Shown here piece after piece: positions 32,991 to 41,605 of a stretch of DNA of 64,000 nucleotides. Source of the DNA: Salidesulfovibrio onnuriiensis. GTDB lineage: Bacteria > Desulfobacterota > Desulfovibrionia > Desulfovibrionales > Desulfovibrionaceae. Location: positions 3,103,501-3,167,500 of the forward strand of contig NZ_CP040751.1 of assembly GCF_008001235.1 (NCBI RefSeq), written 5' to 3'. A program made the translations under genes and the position numbers. Under the pieces are notes generated by a model, which saw nothing but the letters and a program-made list of their open reading frames with translations, had not been told where the DNA came from and did not search any database. Each line of letters starts with the position of its first letter. Position 1 is the first letter of the stretch.

Positions 32991-34177
32991 TGCCGGTTTC
33001 CCCTGTCGCCGTTGTCGGGGCGGACTGCATATGCGCCTCGGGCCACACCCTGGACGCCTGCATGGAGGCCATGCTCCGGGGCGGCCACGGCCCGGCCATG
33101 CCGACCCTTTTCCAATGCGCCCAGCCCGAACAGTACCCGGTCTTCGAGGTCCGGGACTTCGAGCCCAGGAACGGCGACGCGGATTTTTCACGGACATGCC
33201 AGCTGCTCTTTCACGCCACGGAACAGGCGCTGCGGGGTGCGGACATCACGCCGGACCTGCTCGAAGGGCTCACGGTCGGCGTCTGCATCGGCACCTCGGT
33301 GGGGGCCTCGCTGAATTTCATGGACTACTATGAAAAGTACCGGAACAACGAAAAACCGGGGCTGGCACCCATCCACACCTACCTGCGCAGCAATCCGGCC
33401 ACTGCCCTGGCCCGCAGGTGGAAATTCTCCGGCCCGGTCCAGTCCGTGGTCAATGCCTGCTCCTCGGGAACGGACGCCATCGGCATGGGAGCGTCCTGGA
33501 TCCGGCAGGGCCTATGCGACCTGGTGGTGGCGGGCGGCGCGGACGAGCTGAACGAGATCTCCTACAATGGCTTCGCCCGGCTCATGATCACCAGCACCGG
33601 GCAGTGCCGTCCCTTTGACCGGGAACGCTCCGGCCTCAACCTGGGCGAAGGCGCGGGCGTGCTCCTGCTGGCCTCGGACAAGGCCGCGTCCCTGCTCCGG
33701 GCAACGCCACGGGCGCGACTGCTCGGCTACGGCACCTGCAGCGACGCCCATCACCTGACCGCTCCCCATCCCGAGGCACGGGGGCTGGAAATCGCCGTCG
33801 AACAGGCGCTCCAATGCAGCGGCCTGGCACCGGAAGACATCGGCTTCATCAACGTGCACGGCACGGCAACGCGCAACAACGACCCCGTGGAAGGCCACCT
33901 GCTCGCCAAGTATTTCTCCCATGCCCCCTTTGTCTCCACCAAGGGGTACACCGGCCACACCCTGGGCGCGGCCGGCGGCATCGAGGCGGCCCTGACCATC
34001 GCCTGCCTGGAGCGGGAAACCACGCCCGGCTGCCGGGGATTCGCCCAGATCGACCCGGAAATCGGCCTTGCGCCGGTGAGAGAAAACACGTCCCTTTCGG
34101 CCCGCCACGCCCTGTCCCAGTCCCTGGCCTTCGGCGGCAACAACTCCGCCATCATCTTCGAAAAGGGGCAGGCATGA
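32987..34177 (+). CDS. Beta-ketoacyl-ACP synthase, KS 3 of the polyene cluster
   Basis: This 396-residue protein has the triad Cys158 (NACSSGTDA), His291 (NVHGTATRN) and His324 (GYTGHTLGAAGG). It has a short, divergent N-terminal strand (VAVVGADCICAS). It overlaps both ACP 2 and the half-length KS-like gene, so it probably pairs with the latter as a KS/CLF heterodimer, the ApeO/ApeC-like arrangement. It extends the polyene. Confidence 0.88.
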   Translation: MMPVSPVAVVGADCICASGHTLDACMEAMLRGGHGPAMPTLFQCAQPEQYPVFEVRDFEPRNGDADFSRTCQLLFHATEQALRGADITPDLLEGLTVGVCIGTSVGASLNFMDYYEKYRNNEKPGLAPIHTYLRSNPATALARRWKFSGPVQSVVNACSSGTDAIGMGASWIRQGLCDLVVAGGADELNEISYNGFARLMITSTGQCRPFDRERSGLNLGEGAGVLLLASDKAASLLRATPRARLLGYGTCSDAHHLTAPHPEARGLEIAVEQALQCSGLAPEDIGFINVHGTATRNNDPVEGHLLAKYFSHAPFVSTKGYTGHTLGAAGGIEAALTIACLERETTPGCRGFAQIDPEIGLAPVRENTSLSARHALSQSLAFGGNNSAIIFEKGQA

Positions 34178-34980
34178 TGCATATTTCCGGAATAGGGCTG
34201 GCCGCGCCCTTCGGCGGCCTGGACGAACTGCGCAACGCGCTCGGCCAAAAAACATCGCCCGCCATCTCCGAACCATACAAGGTCGACACCGGGGAACTGA
34301 AAAACCATGTTCCGCCCCGCAAGCTGCGGCGCGTGGATCACTTCACCAGCATGACCCTGCTGGCGGCTTACCGCGCACTGGCGGACGCCGGTTACGGGCA
34401 GGCCGCTCCGAAAAACCCGGCCATCGTGCTCTGCTCCGGGTTCGGCCCGGCCGAAACCACCTTCGATTTCCTGGATTCCATTCTCGACTTCGGCGCGGGC
34501 TGCGCCTCTCCCCTGGCCTTTTCCCATTCCGTGCACAACATCCCGGCCGCCATGCTGGCCATGTTCCTGAATACGCCGTGCCCCTGCACCGCAATCTGCC
34601 AGCCGTACCGCCCCGTGACCACAGCCCTGCTCACGGCCCGGGCCTGGCTGGAGGAGGGACGCGCCGAAACCGTGCTGGTCGGAGCCGTGGACGAATCCAC
34701 GCCCCTGCTGGAGCATGTTTCCGGCCAGTTGGGCAGGCCCCGCATCGGCGAGGGCGCGGCCTTCTTTGTCCTGAACAAGGCAAACGGGACCTATGGGCGG
34801 GCCAGCCTTTTGCCCGGGCAAGCGGCAGAAACCGAGGATGACGCCCTGATCGACACCCTGTGCGGCTATCTGCCGGTCAAGGCCGCCTTCAGGCTGGCCG
34901 CCGCCGCTCTGCGCGCCGAAAAAACAGGGCAAAGCCGCTGTTCGGAGCAAGGACTTTGCGTCACCGTGGAGAAGGACTGA
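34174..34980 (+). CDS. Half-length ketosynthase-like chain-length factor (ApeC-type)
   Basis: This 268-residue protein resembles the N-terminal domain of beta-ketoacyl synthases (Ketoacyl-synt_2 type): ISGIGLAAPFGG at the start, then FSHSVHNIPAAMLAM. It stops before the region that carries the two catalytic histidines of a full KS. A Cys in TAICQPYR is near the nucleophile position, but without the histidines it should not condense. Chain-length factor or KS-stabilising partner of KS 3 is the likely role. It is joined by overlaps to KS 3 and the ligase. Confidence 0.78.
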   Translation: MMHISGIGLAAPFGGLDELRNALGQKTSPAISEPYKVDTGELKNHVPPRKLRRVDHFTSMTLLAAYRALADAGYGQAAPKNPAIVLCSGFGPAETTFDFLDSILDFGAGCASPLAFSHSVHNIPAAMLAMFLNTPCPCTAICQPYRPVTTALLTARAWLEEGRAETVLVGAVDESTPLLEHVSGQLGRPRIGEGAAFFVLNKANGTYGRASLLPGQAAETEDDALIDTLCGYLPVKAAFRLAAAALRAEKTGQSRCSEQGLCVTVEKD

Positions 34981-36146
34981 TGCGTTCGCTGCCATTCACC
35001 GCCATTGACGTCCGGGAGATGCTCTCCAGCCTGCTCCTGGCCGAAACCCCCTATGCCCAGAGAATCCAATGGGCGCAGGGAGCCTCCCTGCCCGAGGATT
35101 TCGCGCTGGACGCCATCGCCCCCGACGCCCTGTCCCGAATCGGCCAACGCGCCGACGCCATGTTCCACGCCCGCACCGCCGGTTCGCTCAAGGGCATGCG
35201 CCTGGAGGAATGGGCCCGGGCCATTGCCGGGCACTGGAACAACAGCCCGGAGAACATCACCTTTTTCACCTCGGGCAGCACGGGCGAGCCCGTACCGGCC
35301 ACTCACCCCTTTGCCGTGCACGAGCAGGAAATCACGGCGCTGGCAAAACAGTTCCGGGACCGAACCCGCATCGTGGGGTTCGTGCCGCGCCACCATATCT
35401 ATGGTTTCCTCTTTTCCGTGCTCCTGCCCAAGGCCCTGGAAATCGAAGTGGCCTGGCAGCAGCCCATGCCCACCCCCGGCCTGATCAGCGCCCTGCGCCC
35501 AGGCGACCTGGTCATCGCCTTCCCGCTCTTCTGGGAAAAACTGGTCCAGCTCGGCACCCCCGTCCCCGAAGGCGTCTTCGGGGTCACCTCCACCGGCCCC
35601 TGCCCGGCAGCGGTCATCCATGCCCTGCGCGAGAACGGCCTGGAACGCATGACCGAGGTCTATGGTTCCTCGGAAACCGGCGGCATCGGGTACCGGCACG
35701 AGCCCTCCGCAGCCTACACCCTGCTGCCCCACTGGAATCAAACCGACGATCCCGGGAAGCTGCTGCGCAGCATGCCCAACGCTCCCGACCGGGAATATCC
35801 GCTGCAGGACCACCTGATCTGGGAGGACCACAAACGCTTCCGTCCGGCGGGCCGCACGGACAAGGCCGTGCAGGTGGCGGGCATCAACGTCTATCCCAAG
35901 CGGGTGCGGGAAACGATCCTGGGGCACCCGGATGTCCGGGAATGCGCGGTCCGGCTTATGCGGCCCGAGGAAGGCGCCCGGCTCAAGGCCCTGGTGGTGC
36001 CCCGCGCAGAATCCGATCCCCACCGGCTCGAACAGGAGCTGCGCGTCCTGGCCGCGAAAAGCCTTACCCAGTATGAAAGGCCCGGCTCCTGGACCTTTGC
36101 GGACCGGCTGCCCACGAACACCATGGGCAAAGTCGCGGACTGGTAA
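34980..36146 (+). CDS. AMP-dependent acyl/aryl-CoA ligase (ApeH-type)
   Basis: This 388-residue ANL-superfamily enzyme is shorter than usual for 4-coumarate:CoA ligases. Motifs: FTSGSTGEP (about 96-104), YGSSETGG, the late core GRTDKAVQVAGINVYPKR and the C-terminal Lys in TNTMGKVADW. All core motifs are intact. In aryl-polyene pathways this enzyme activates the aromatic starter (4-hydroxybenzoate or 4-coumarate-like) for loading on ACP. No ammonia lyase or chorismate lyase that would make the starter is in the window. It is the last gene of the cluster. Confidence 0.83.
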   Translation: MRSLPFTAIDVREMLSSLLLAETPYAQRIQWAQGASLPEDFALDAIAPDALSRIGQRADAMFHARTAGSLKGMRLEEWARAIAGHWNNSPENITFFTSGSTGEPVPATHPFAVHEQEITALAKQFRDRTRIVGFVPRHHIYGFLFSVLLPKALEIEVAWQQPMPTPGLISALRPGDLVIAFPLFWEKLVQLGTPVPEGVFGVTSTGPCPAAVIHALRENGLERMTEVYGSSETGGIGYRHEPSAAYTLLPHWNQTDDPGKLLRSMPNAPDREYPLQDHLIWEDHKRFRPAGRTDKAVQVAGINVYPKRVRETILGHPDVRECAVRLMRPEEGARLKALVVPRAESDPHRLEQELRVLAAKSLTQYERPGSWTFADRLPTNTMGKVADW

Positions 36147-36172
36147 TCCCCTCCCCGTTCTTCAGACCGCAT

Positions 36173-36211
36173 CATCAATGGCCTGTTTACAGGGCCCGGT
36201 TATAATTGATG
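36173..36211 (+). terminator. Hairpin after the polyene cluster
   Basis: CATCAAT (36173-36179) pairs with ATTGATG (36205-36211), enclosing GGCCTGT/ACAGGGCC, which form an inner stem. There is no long T run, so it is a candidate processing or rho-dependent end rather than a strong intrinsic terminator. Confidence 0.4.
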
Positions 36212-36317
36212 CGTCCCGTCGCCATTCCTATGGTGTGAGAGTGATGCAATCCGCCATTCGCCACTGGGCGTGTTTTCGCAAGCTCATTCAAACACAACGC
36301 GCAAGACAGGGGGCGCG

Positions 36318-37169
36318 ATGAAAACCTTTTTCCTGACCTCGCTCTACGCACTGTTTTTTCTCATCCATTCGCTTCCTGCGGCCGCGCAGGACACCATCAC
36401 CTGGATATATTCCGACTTTCCGCCGGTCCACATCACTTCCGGCCCGCTCAAGGGGCAGGGGTATGGCGATTACATCACCACCCTGCTCATAAACAACATG
36501 CCGGAATTCCATCATGAACGATTGAGCTGCAATCCCCTTCGCGCCAAGGAGTTGATGCTGCAGAAAAGCAAGGTGGCCAACCCGGCGCTCCTCAAGCGTC
36601 CCGACCGCGAAAAATTCATCGAGTTCTCGATCCCCGCCTATGTCGTGATCCCGAACACGGCGCTCATTTTCAAGAGACATCTCGAAAAACTGACGCCCTA
36701 CCTCAACAAGGAGGGGCAGCTGCAACTTGCAAGGGCCATCACGGAAAGCAATCTCAAACTCGGCATCAACGTGGAAAGGGCGTATGGCGGCATTATCGAT
36801 GAGACCCTCGCGAAATACAAAACGCATCGCAACATACACACCAACTTCACAATGCTCGGCTCGCAGCTGGCCCTGATGGAAAAGGAACGAATCGACTATG
36901 CCATCGGATATCCCATGGAAGCCCAGTACCTGAACAAGAAGTATAAAAACCGGGACGCCATCGTCTGCATCCCCATCGAAGGCATGCCGGATTATTACCT
37001 GGGCTATGTCGGTTGCCCCAAGAACGAGTGGGGAAAGAACGTCATCGGCAAGATCAACGAAGTTCTCCTGAAATACAGGAACACCCCGGAATACAAGGAG
37101 GGGTACGAATCCTGGCTGGATGAGAACAGCATCAAGCGATTAAGGGAATACATCAAGGAAGCATATTGA
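36318..37169 (+). CDS. Periplasmic substrate-binding protein, amino-acid/polar ligand type
   Basis: This 283-residue secreted protein has a signal peptide (ALFFLIHSLPAAAQD) and a bacterial type 3 solute-binding fold: WIYSDFPPVHI at the start of the first lobe, ESNLKLGINVERAYGG and a later IDYAIGY. No ABC partner or sensor kinase is encoded near it, so it may be an orphan binding protein or a receptor for a signalling system elsewhere. The upstream frame (to 36270) is dropped because the signal peptide begins at ATG 36318. Confidence 0.75.
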   Translation: MKTFFLTSLYALFFLIHSLPAAAQDTITWIYSDFPPVHITSGPLKGQGYGDYITTLLINNMPEFHHERLSCNPLRAKELMLQKSKVANPALLKRPDREKFIEFSIPAYVVIPNTALIFKRHLEKLTPYLNKEGQLQLARAITESNLKLGINVERAYGGIIDETLAKYKTHRNIHTNFTMLGSQLALMEKERIDYAIGYPMEAQYLNKKYKNRDAIVCIPIEGMPDYYLGYVGCPKNEWGKNVIGKINEVLLKYRNTPEYKEGYESWLDENSIKRLREYIKEAY

Positions 37170-37190
37170 CGCACTCCCCCTTCCCGAATT

Positions 37191-38243
37191 TCAGAGGCAA
37201 TGCGGCTGGCGCTCCACCAACACGGTTTTACCAGACCGGCTGCTCTCCATTGCCAGTTCAATCAGCCTAATATTCCACAAAGCATCCTGTGCCGTTACCG
37301 GGGGCTCACCGCCGGTGCGGATGGCTTCGGCCATGGCCTGGAAATAGATCTGATAGCCGCCCCGCTCGGTGGGCACGGCTTCATTGCTGTCCGCCGTATA
37401 CAGGGTGCCGTATTGATCGGTTGTCTCGTCCGCCCATTCGGCCTTCGTGGGCCGCAGGCCGTTGATGAGCCGTTCCTCCTGCGGGTCCAGCCCGTATTTC
37501 TCATAGCTGCCCTTGTCCCCGTTCACGCAAAAACGTCTGTTGGGCCCGGCGCTGAACAGGTCGGCGTGCAGCGTGGCCACCTTGTCCGGATAATGGAGCA
37601 CGAGGTTGAAATAATCCACGGTGGCTGCGCCTTCGCGCATCTTCAGGCACTGCGCCGTAAGCGCATCCGGCAGGCCGAGAAGCTGCAACGCCTGGTCGAT
37701 CACGTGCGGCCCCAGGTCATAGAGGATGCCCCCACCGTCTGCGGCAAGCTCGCGCCAGCGCTGGCGCACCGCCGGACGAAAACGGTCAAAATGCGACTCA
37801 AAGCATTTCACCTGACCGAGACGGCCCTCTTCCACCAGCCTCTTCACGGTGAGAAAATCGCCGTCCCAGCGACGGTTGTGGTAAACGCTCAGTATGCGTT
37901 CCTTTTCCCGCGCCAGGGCGATCAGGGCCTCGCCATCGGCCACCCGGGTCACGAAAGGCTTTTCAAGAATGACGTGCTTGTTGTTTTCAAGCGCCTTTTT
38001 TGCCAGCTCGAAATGCACGTCATTGGGTGCGGTGATGATCACCAGTTCCGCATCGGACCGCCGCAGCAGTTCGTCCGCAGTGGAATAATGCTCCACCTCG
38101 GGCCAATCCTCGACCACCGCATCACGCTTGCTGCTGCTTATGGCGGCCAGTTCGAATTCGGGCAGGCTGTCGATGAACGGAATGTGAAAGGTCTTTGCGG
38201 AAAATCCATAGCCGATGACGGCGGTCCTGATGCTTTTCGACAT
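37191..38243 (-). CDS. Gfo/Idh/MocA-family oxidoreductase
   Basis: This 350-residue NAD(P)-dependent dehydrogenase of sugars, inositols or related compounds has a nucleotide fold GYGFSAKTFH near the N-terminus and the family motif EKPF around residue 95, whose Lys is catalytic. The Gfo/Idh/MocA C-terminal alpha-beta domain carries GGGILYDLGPHVIDQAL. The substrate is not predictable. It is convergent with the binding-protein gene and divergent from gadC. Confidence 0.85.
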   Translation of the reverse strand: MSKSIRTAVIGYGFSAKTFHIPFIDSLPEFELAAISSSKRDAVVEDWPEVEHYSTADELLRRSDAELVIITAPNDVHFELAKKALENNKHVILEKPFVTRVADGEALIALAREKERILSVYHNRRWDGDFLTVKRLVEEGRLGQVKCFESHFDRFRPAVRQRWRELAADGGGILYDLGPHVIDQALQLLGLPDALTAQCLKMREGAATVDYFNLVLHYPDKVATLHADLFSAGPNRRFCVNGDKGSYEKYGLDPQEERLINGLRPTKAEWADETTDQYGTLYTADSNEAVPTERGGYQIYFQAMAEAIRTGGEPPVTAQDALWNIRLIELAMESSRSGKTVLVERQPHCL

Positions 38244-38374
38244 AACGGGCTCAGCTCTCTTCTAAAAATTTCCGAGGGGACAATGAATCTCCCTGCATGG
38301 GACAATCACCCTTATAAGGCCGACACGCTCCCACCACAACATTTCAGCGGATAATTTTCCCAAGAAACCAAAGC

Positions 38375-38425
38375 CTATCATTGTTGCGATAGTTCCTATC
38401 TGGTATGGGAACGTAACTTTCCCCA
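38375..38425 (+). promoter_or_regulatory. Nested inverted repeats upstream of gadC
   Basis: CTATC (38375-38379)/GATAG (38388-38392) is followed by TTCCTAT (38393-38399)/ATGGGAA (38405-38411), and the same ATGGGAA half-site is then inverted again as TTCCCCAT near 38419. The repeated ATGGGAA half-site suggests an operator cluster for an unknown regulator of the gad genes. Confidence 0.35.
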
Positions 38426-38458
38426 TTACCGTCTGAACCCCTCAGCCGAGGAGGCTAC

Positions 38459-39898
38459 GTGAGCGACAAGAAAAAGCACATGACCGTCTTCACCCTGTCC
38501 ATGATGACCGTGGCCGCGGTGGTCAGCCTGCGCGGGCTGCCCATGATGGCCAAGGAAGGCCTGTCCATGGTCTTCTACATCCTGTTCGCCTCGGTCATGT
38601 TCCTGATCCCCGCCTCCCTGGTGGCCGCCGAGCTGGGCGGCGCATTCGGCAGGCAGGGAGGCGGCGTCTATACCTGGGTCAAGGCCGCCTTCGGCTCGCG
38701 CTGGGGCTTCACGGCCATCTGGCTGCAATGGATCCAGAACGTGGTCTGGTACCCCACGGTGCTCGCCTTTGCGGCCAGCGCCCTGGCCTACCTGTTCATG
38801 GACCCGCAACTTGCCGACAGCGGCCTGTACACAGGCGTGGTGATCCTGGCCTGCTACTGGCTGGCCACCTTCCTGACCCTGGCCGGAAGCGACGTGGCCA
38901 GCAAGGTCACCAAATACGGGGTGCTTTTCGGCACGGTCCTGCCCGGCGTGCTGATCATCGTCCTGGGCCTGCTCTGGGTGGACCAGGGCAACCCGATCAT
39001 GTTCCTGGAAAATGCGCCAAGCACTGCGAGCGGCATGGTCCACGCGCGCCTGTTCCCGCACCTGAACGGCCTGGGCAGCGTGGCGTTCCTGGCGGGCATC
39101 ATCCTGCTTTTCGCGGGCGTGGAGGTGCATGCGGTGCACGCCAACGAGCTCCAGCACCCGGCCACCGAGTTCCCGCGCTCCATGTTCCTGGCCGCAGCGG
39201 TCATCTTCCTGCTGTTCATGCTCGGCTCCATGGCCGTGGCCGCTGTCATCCCGGCCAGGGAAATCAGCCTCACCGCCGGACTGCTCCAGGCCTTCAAGCA
39301 GCTCCTGGACAAATTCCACCTCGGATTCCTCACCCCGGTCATCGGCCTGCTCGCGGCCTTCGGGGCCATCGGCGGGGTCATGAGCTGGGTGGGCGGCCCG
39401 AGCCGGGGCCTGCTGGAAACCGCCAAGCAGGGCGAGCTGCCGCCGTTCATGGCCAAGGTCAACAAGAACGGCGTGCAGGTGAACATCCTCATGATCCAGG
39501 CCGTCATCGTCAGCCTGCTGGCCTCGCTCTACTTCATCATGACCAACGTGTCCGTTGCCTTTTTCCTGCTCTCGGCCATCACCATCACCCTGTACCTGAT
39601 CATGTACATCCTCATGTACGCGGCCGCCATCAAGCTGCGCCTGGAGCAGCCGGACCTGCCCCGGACCTACAAGGTTCCCGGCGGTCTGGTCGGCCTCTGC
39701 GCCCTGGCGGGCATCGGGCTGATCGGGGTCTGCTTCTCGCTGCTGGTGGCCTTTTTCCCGCCCACCAACCTGCCCGTGGGCAACCCGGCCCTGTACGTGG
39801 GCCTCGTGGCCGGAGGACTCGTGGTCTTCGTGGGCCTGCCGCTGATCATCAACGCCAACAAGAAACCCGAATGGAAACAGGACGGCCCCACGTCCTAA
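38459..39898 (+). CDS. gadC: Glutamate/gamma-aminobutyrate antiporter, APC family
   Basis: This 479-residue, twelve-helix inner-membrane antiporter exchanges external glutamate for internal GABA. The APC fold is plain in the N-terminal MTVFTLSMMTVAAVVSL and the YTWVKAAFGSRWGF region. Its direct partner gadB follows 16 bases after its stop. GTG 38459 has the strong ribosome site GAGGAGG about 5 bases before it. Confidence 0.88.
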   Translation: MSDKKKHMTVFTLSMMTVAAVVSLRGLPMMAKEGLSMVFYILFASVMFLIPASLVAAELGGAFGRQGGGVYTWVKAAFGSRWGFTAIWLQWIQNVVWYPTVLAFAASALAYLFMDPQLADSGLYTGVVILACYWLATFLTLAGSDVASKVTKYGVLFGTVLPGVLIIVLGLLWVDQGNPIMFLENAPSTASGMVHARLFPHLNGLGSVAFLAGIILLFAGVEVHAVHANELQHPATEFPRSMFLAAAVIFLLFMLGSMAVAAVIPAREISLTAGLLQAFKQLLDKFHLGFLTPVIGLLAAFGAIGGVMSWVGGPSRGLLETAKQGELPPFMAKVNKNGVQVNILMIQAVIVSLLASLYFIMTNVSVAFFLLSAITITLYLIMYILMYAAAIKLRLEQPDLPRTYKVPGGLVGLCALAGIGLIGVCFSLLVAFFPPTNLPVGNPALYVGLVAGGLVVFVGLPLIINANKKPEWKQDGPTS

Positions 39899-39913
39899 CA
39901 AGAAGGAGCCCTC

Positions 39914-41326
39914 ATGCCGCTGCACAAGAAAGAAACGGTCCGCGACGAGCTGCTGAACGACATCTACGCATCAACGGATGCGGACATCAGACTGCCCAAG
40001 TATCGCTTTCCCAAGGACGAGGAGCGGCCGCGCAACGTCTATCAGGTGGTGCGCGACGAGCTCATGCTCGACGGCAACTCGCGCCAGAACCTGGCCACCT
40101 TCTGCCAGACCTGGCTGGATCCCGAGATCCACCGGCTCATGAACGACTGCATCGACAAGAACATGATCGACAAGGACGAATACCCGCAGACCGCCGAGAT
40201 CGAGGCGCGCTGCGTGCACATGCTGGCCGACCTCTGGAATTCCCCGGACGCGGCCAACACCATGGGCTGCTCCACCACCGGTTCCAGCGAGGCGGCCATG
40301 CTCGGCGGCATGGCCCTGAAATGGCGCTGGCGCAAGAAGATGAAATCCCAGGGCAAGCATGCGGACAAGCCCAACCTGATCTGCGGCCCGGTCCAGATCT
40401 GCTGGCACAAGTTCGCCCGCTACTGGGATATCGAGCTGCGCGAGATCCCCATGGAAAAGGGACGGCTGATCATGAGCCCCGAGGAGGTCATCAAGCGCTG
40501 CGACGAGAACACCATCGGCGTGGTGCCCACCCTGGGCGTGACCTTCACCTGCGACTACGAGCCCGTGGAAGCGGTCTGCAAAGCCCTGGACAAGCTCCAG
40601 GAGGAAACCGGCCTGGACATCCCCGTGCACGTGGACGCGGCCAGCGGCGGGTTCCTGGCTCCCTTCTGCCAGCCGGACATCGTCTGGGATTTCCGCCTGC
40701 CGCGCGTCAAGTCCATCAACGCCTCGGGCCACAAGTTCGGCCTTTCCCCGCTGGGCGTGGGTTGGGTGATCTGGCGCGACGTGGAGGACCTGCCCGAAAA
40801 GCTCATCTTCTGGGTCAATTACCTGGGCGGCAACATGCCCACCTTCGCCCTCAACTTCTCGCGGCCGGGCGGGCAGATCATCGCCCAGTACTACAACTTC
40901 CTGCGCCTCGGGCGCGAGGGCTACCGCAAGATCCACCAGTCCTGCTACGACACGGCCGCATACATGGCCGACGAACTGGACCGGATGGGCGTCTTCGAGA
41001 TCATCTACAACGGGCGCGGCGGCATCCCGGCCCTGTGCTGGACGCTCAAGGAGGACGCAAACGCGGACTTTACGCTCTACGACCTGTCCGACCGGCTGCG
41101 CACCACGGGCTGGCAGGTGCCCGCCTATTCCATGCCGCCCCACCGCAAGGATCTGGTGGTCATGCGCGCGCTGGTCAAGCACGGGTTCAGCCGCGACCTG
41201 GGCGCCCTGTTCATCGAGGACATGAAGCGCTGCCTGGAGTACTTCAAGCACACCCACATCCATCACGATCCCACGGCCACGGCGACCGGCGGATTCGACC
41301 ACGGCGGCCGGGGAGAGAAAGAGTAA
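39914..41326 (+). CDS. gadB: Glutamate decarboxylase
   Basis: This 470-residue PLP enzyme turns glutamate into GABA and CO2, taking up a proton. The PLP lysine is in [11 protein letters not shown], and [13 protein letters not shown] holds the ring-binding Asp; [11 protein letters not shown] is also conserved. Length matches E. coli GadB. The C-terminal tail ends [15 protein letters not shown], roughly like the pH-sensing tail of GadB but His-richer. With gadC it forms the acid-resistance system, seldom stressed for sulfate reducers but plausible in acidified sediment. Confidence 0.92.
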   Translation: MPLHKKETVRDELLNDIYASTDADIRLPKYRFPKDEERPRNVYQVVRDELMLDGNSRQNLATFCQTWLDPEIHRLMNDCIDKNMIDKDEYPQTAEIEARCVHMLADLWNSPDAANTMGCSTTGSSEAAMLGGMALKWRWRKKMKSQGKHADKPNLICGPVQICWHKFARYWDIELREIPMEKGRLIMSPEEVIKRCDENTIGVVPTLGVTFTCDYEPVEAVCKALDKLQEETGLDIPVHVDAASGGFLAPFCQPDIVWDFRLPRVKSINASGHKFGLSPLGVGWVIWRDVEDLPEKLIFWVNYLGGNMPTFALNFSRPGGQIIAQYYNFLRLGREGYRKIHQSCYDTAAYMADELDRMGVFEIIYNGRGGIPALCWTLKEDANADFTLYDLSDRLRTTGWQVPAYSMPPHRKDLVVMRALVKHGFSRDLGALFIEDMKRCLEYFKHTHIHHDPTATATGGFDHGGRGEKE

Positions 41327-41395
41327 CAAGAAATGGTGGAGACCTCTTGAAAGAGGTTCTTCCCACAAGCCCTCTTCCAGAACTTTTTAATCAAC

Positions 41396-41431
41396 CAAAG
41401 CCGCCGCAAAATTAGCTTTGCGGCGGCTTTG
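41396..41431 (+). terminator. Terminator hairpin after gadB
   Basis: A 15-bp perfect stem (41396-41410 with 41417-41431) has a 6-nt loop. There is no T run beyond it, since CTTTGG is itself inside the stem. A second hairpin, CCTCTT with AAGAGG near 41343-41356, lies just upstream. Confidence 0.6.
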
Positions 41432-41605
41432 GTGCATACGTGCAAAAATCAGATTCTCAACCAAATGAACCGGTAATAACAGGGAACATCTGGGGGCCTC
41501 CGAAAACAATTTCCGAAAGTGCGATTTACATTCTTGCAAAATACCATGATTCTCGTTATGCCCCCTTTTTCCGAACGAAAATTTCACGAAACAAAGGGAA
41601 GCATG

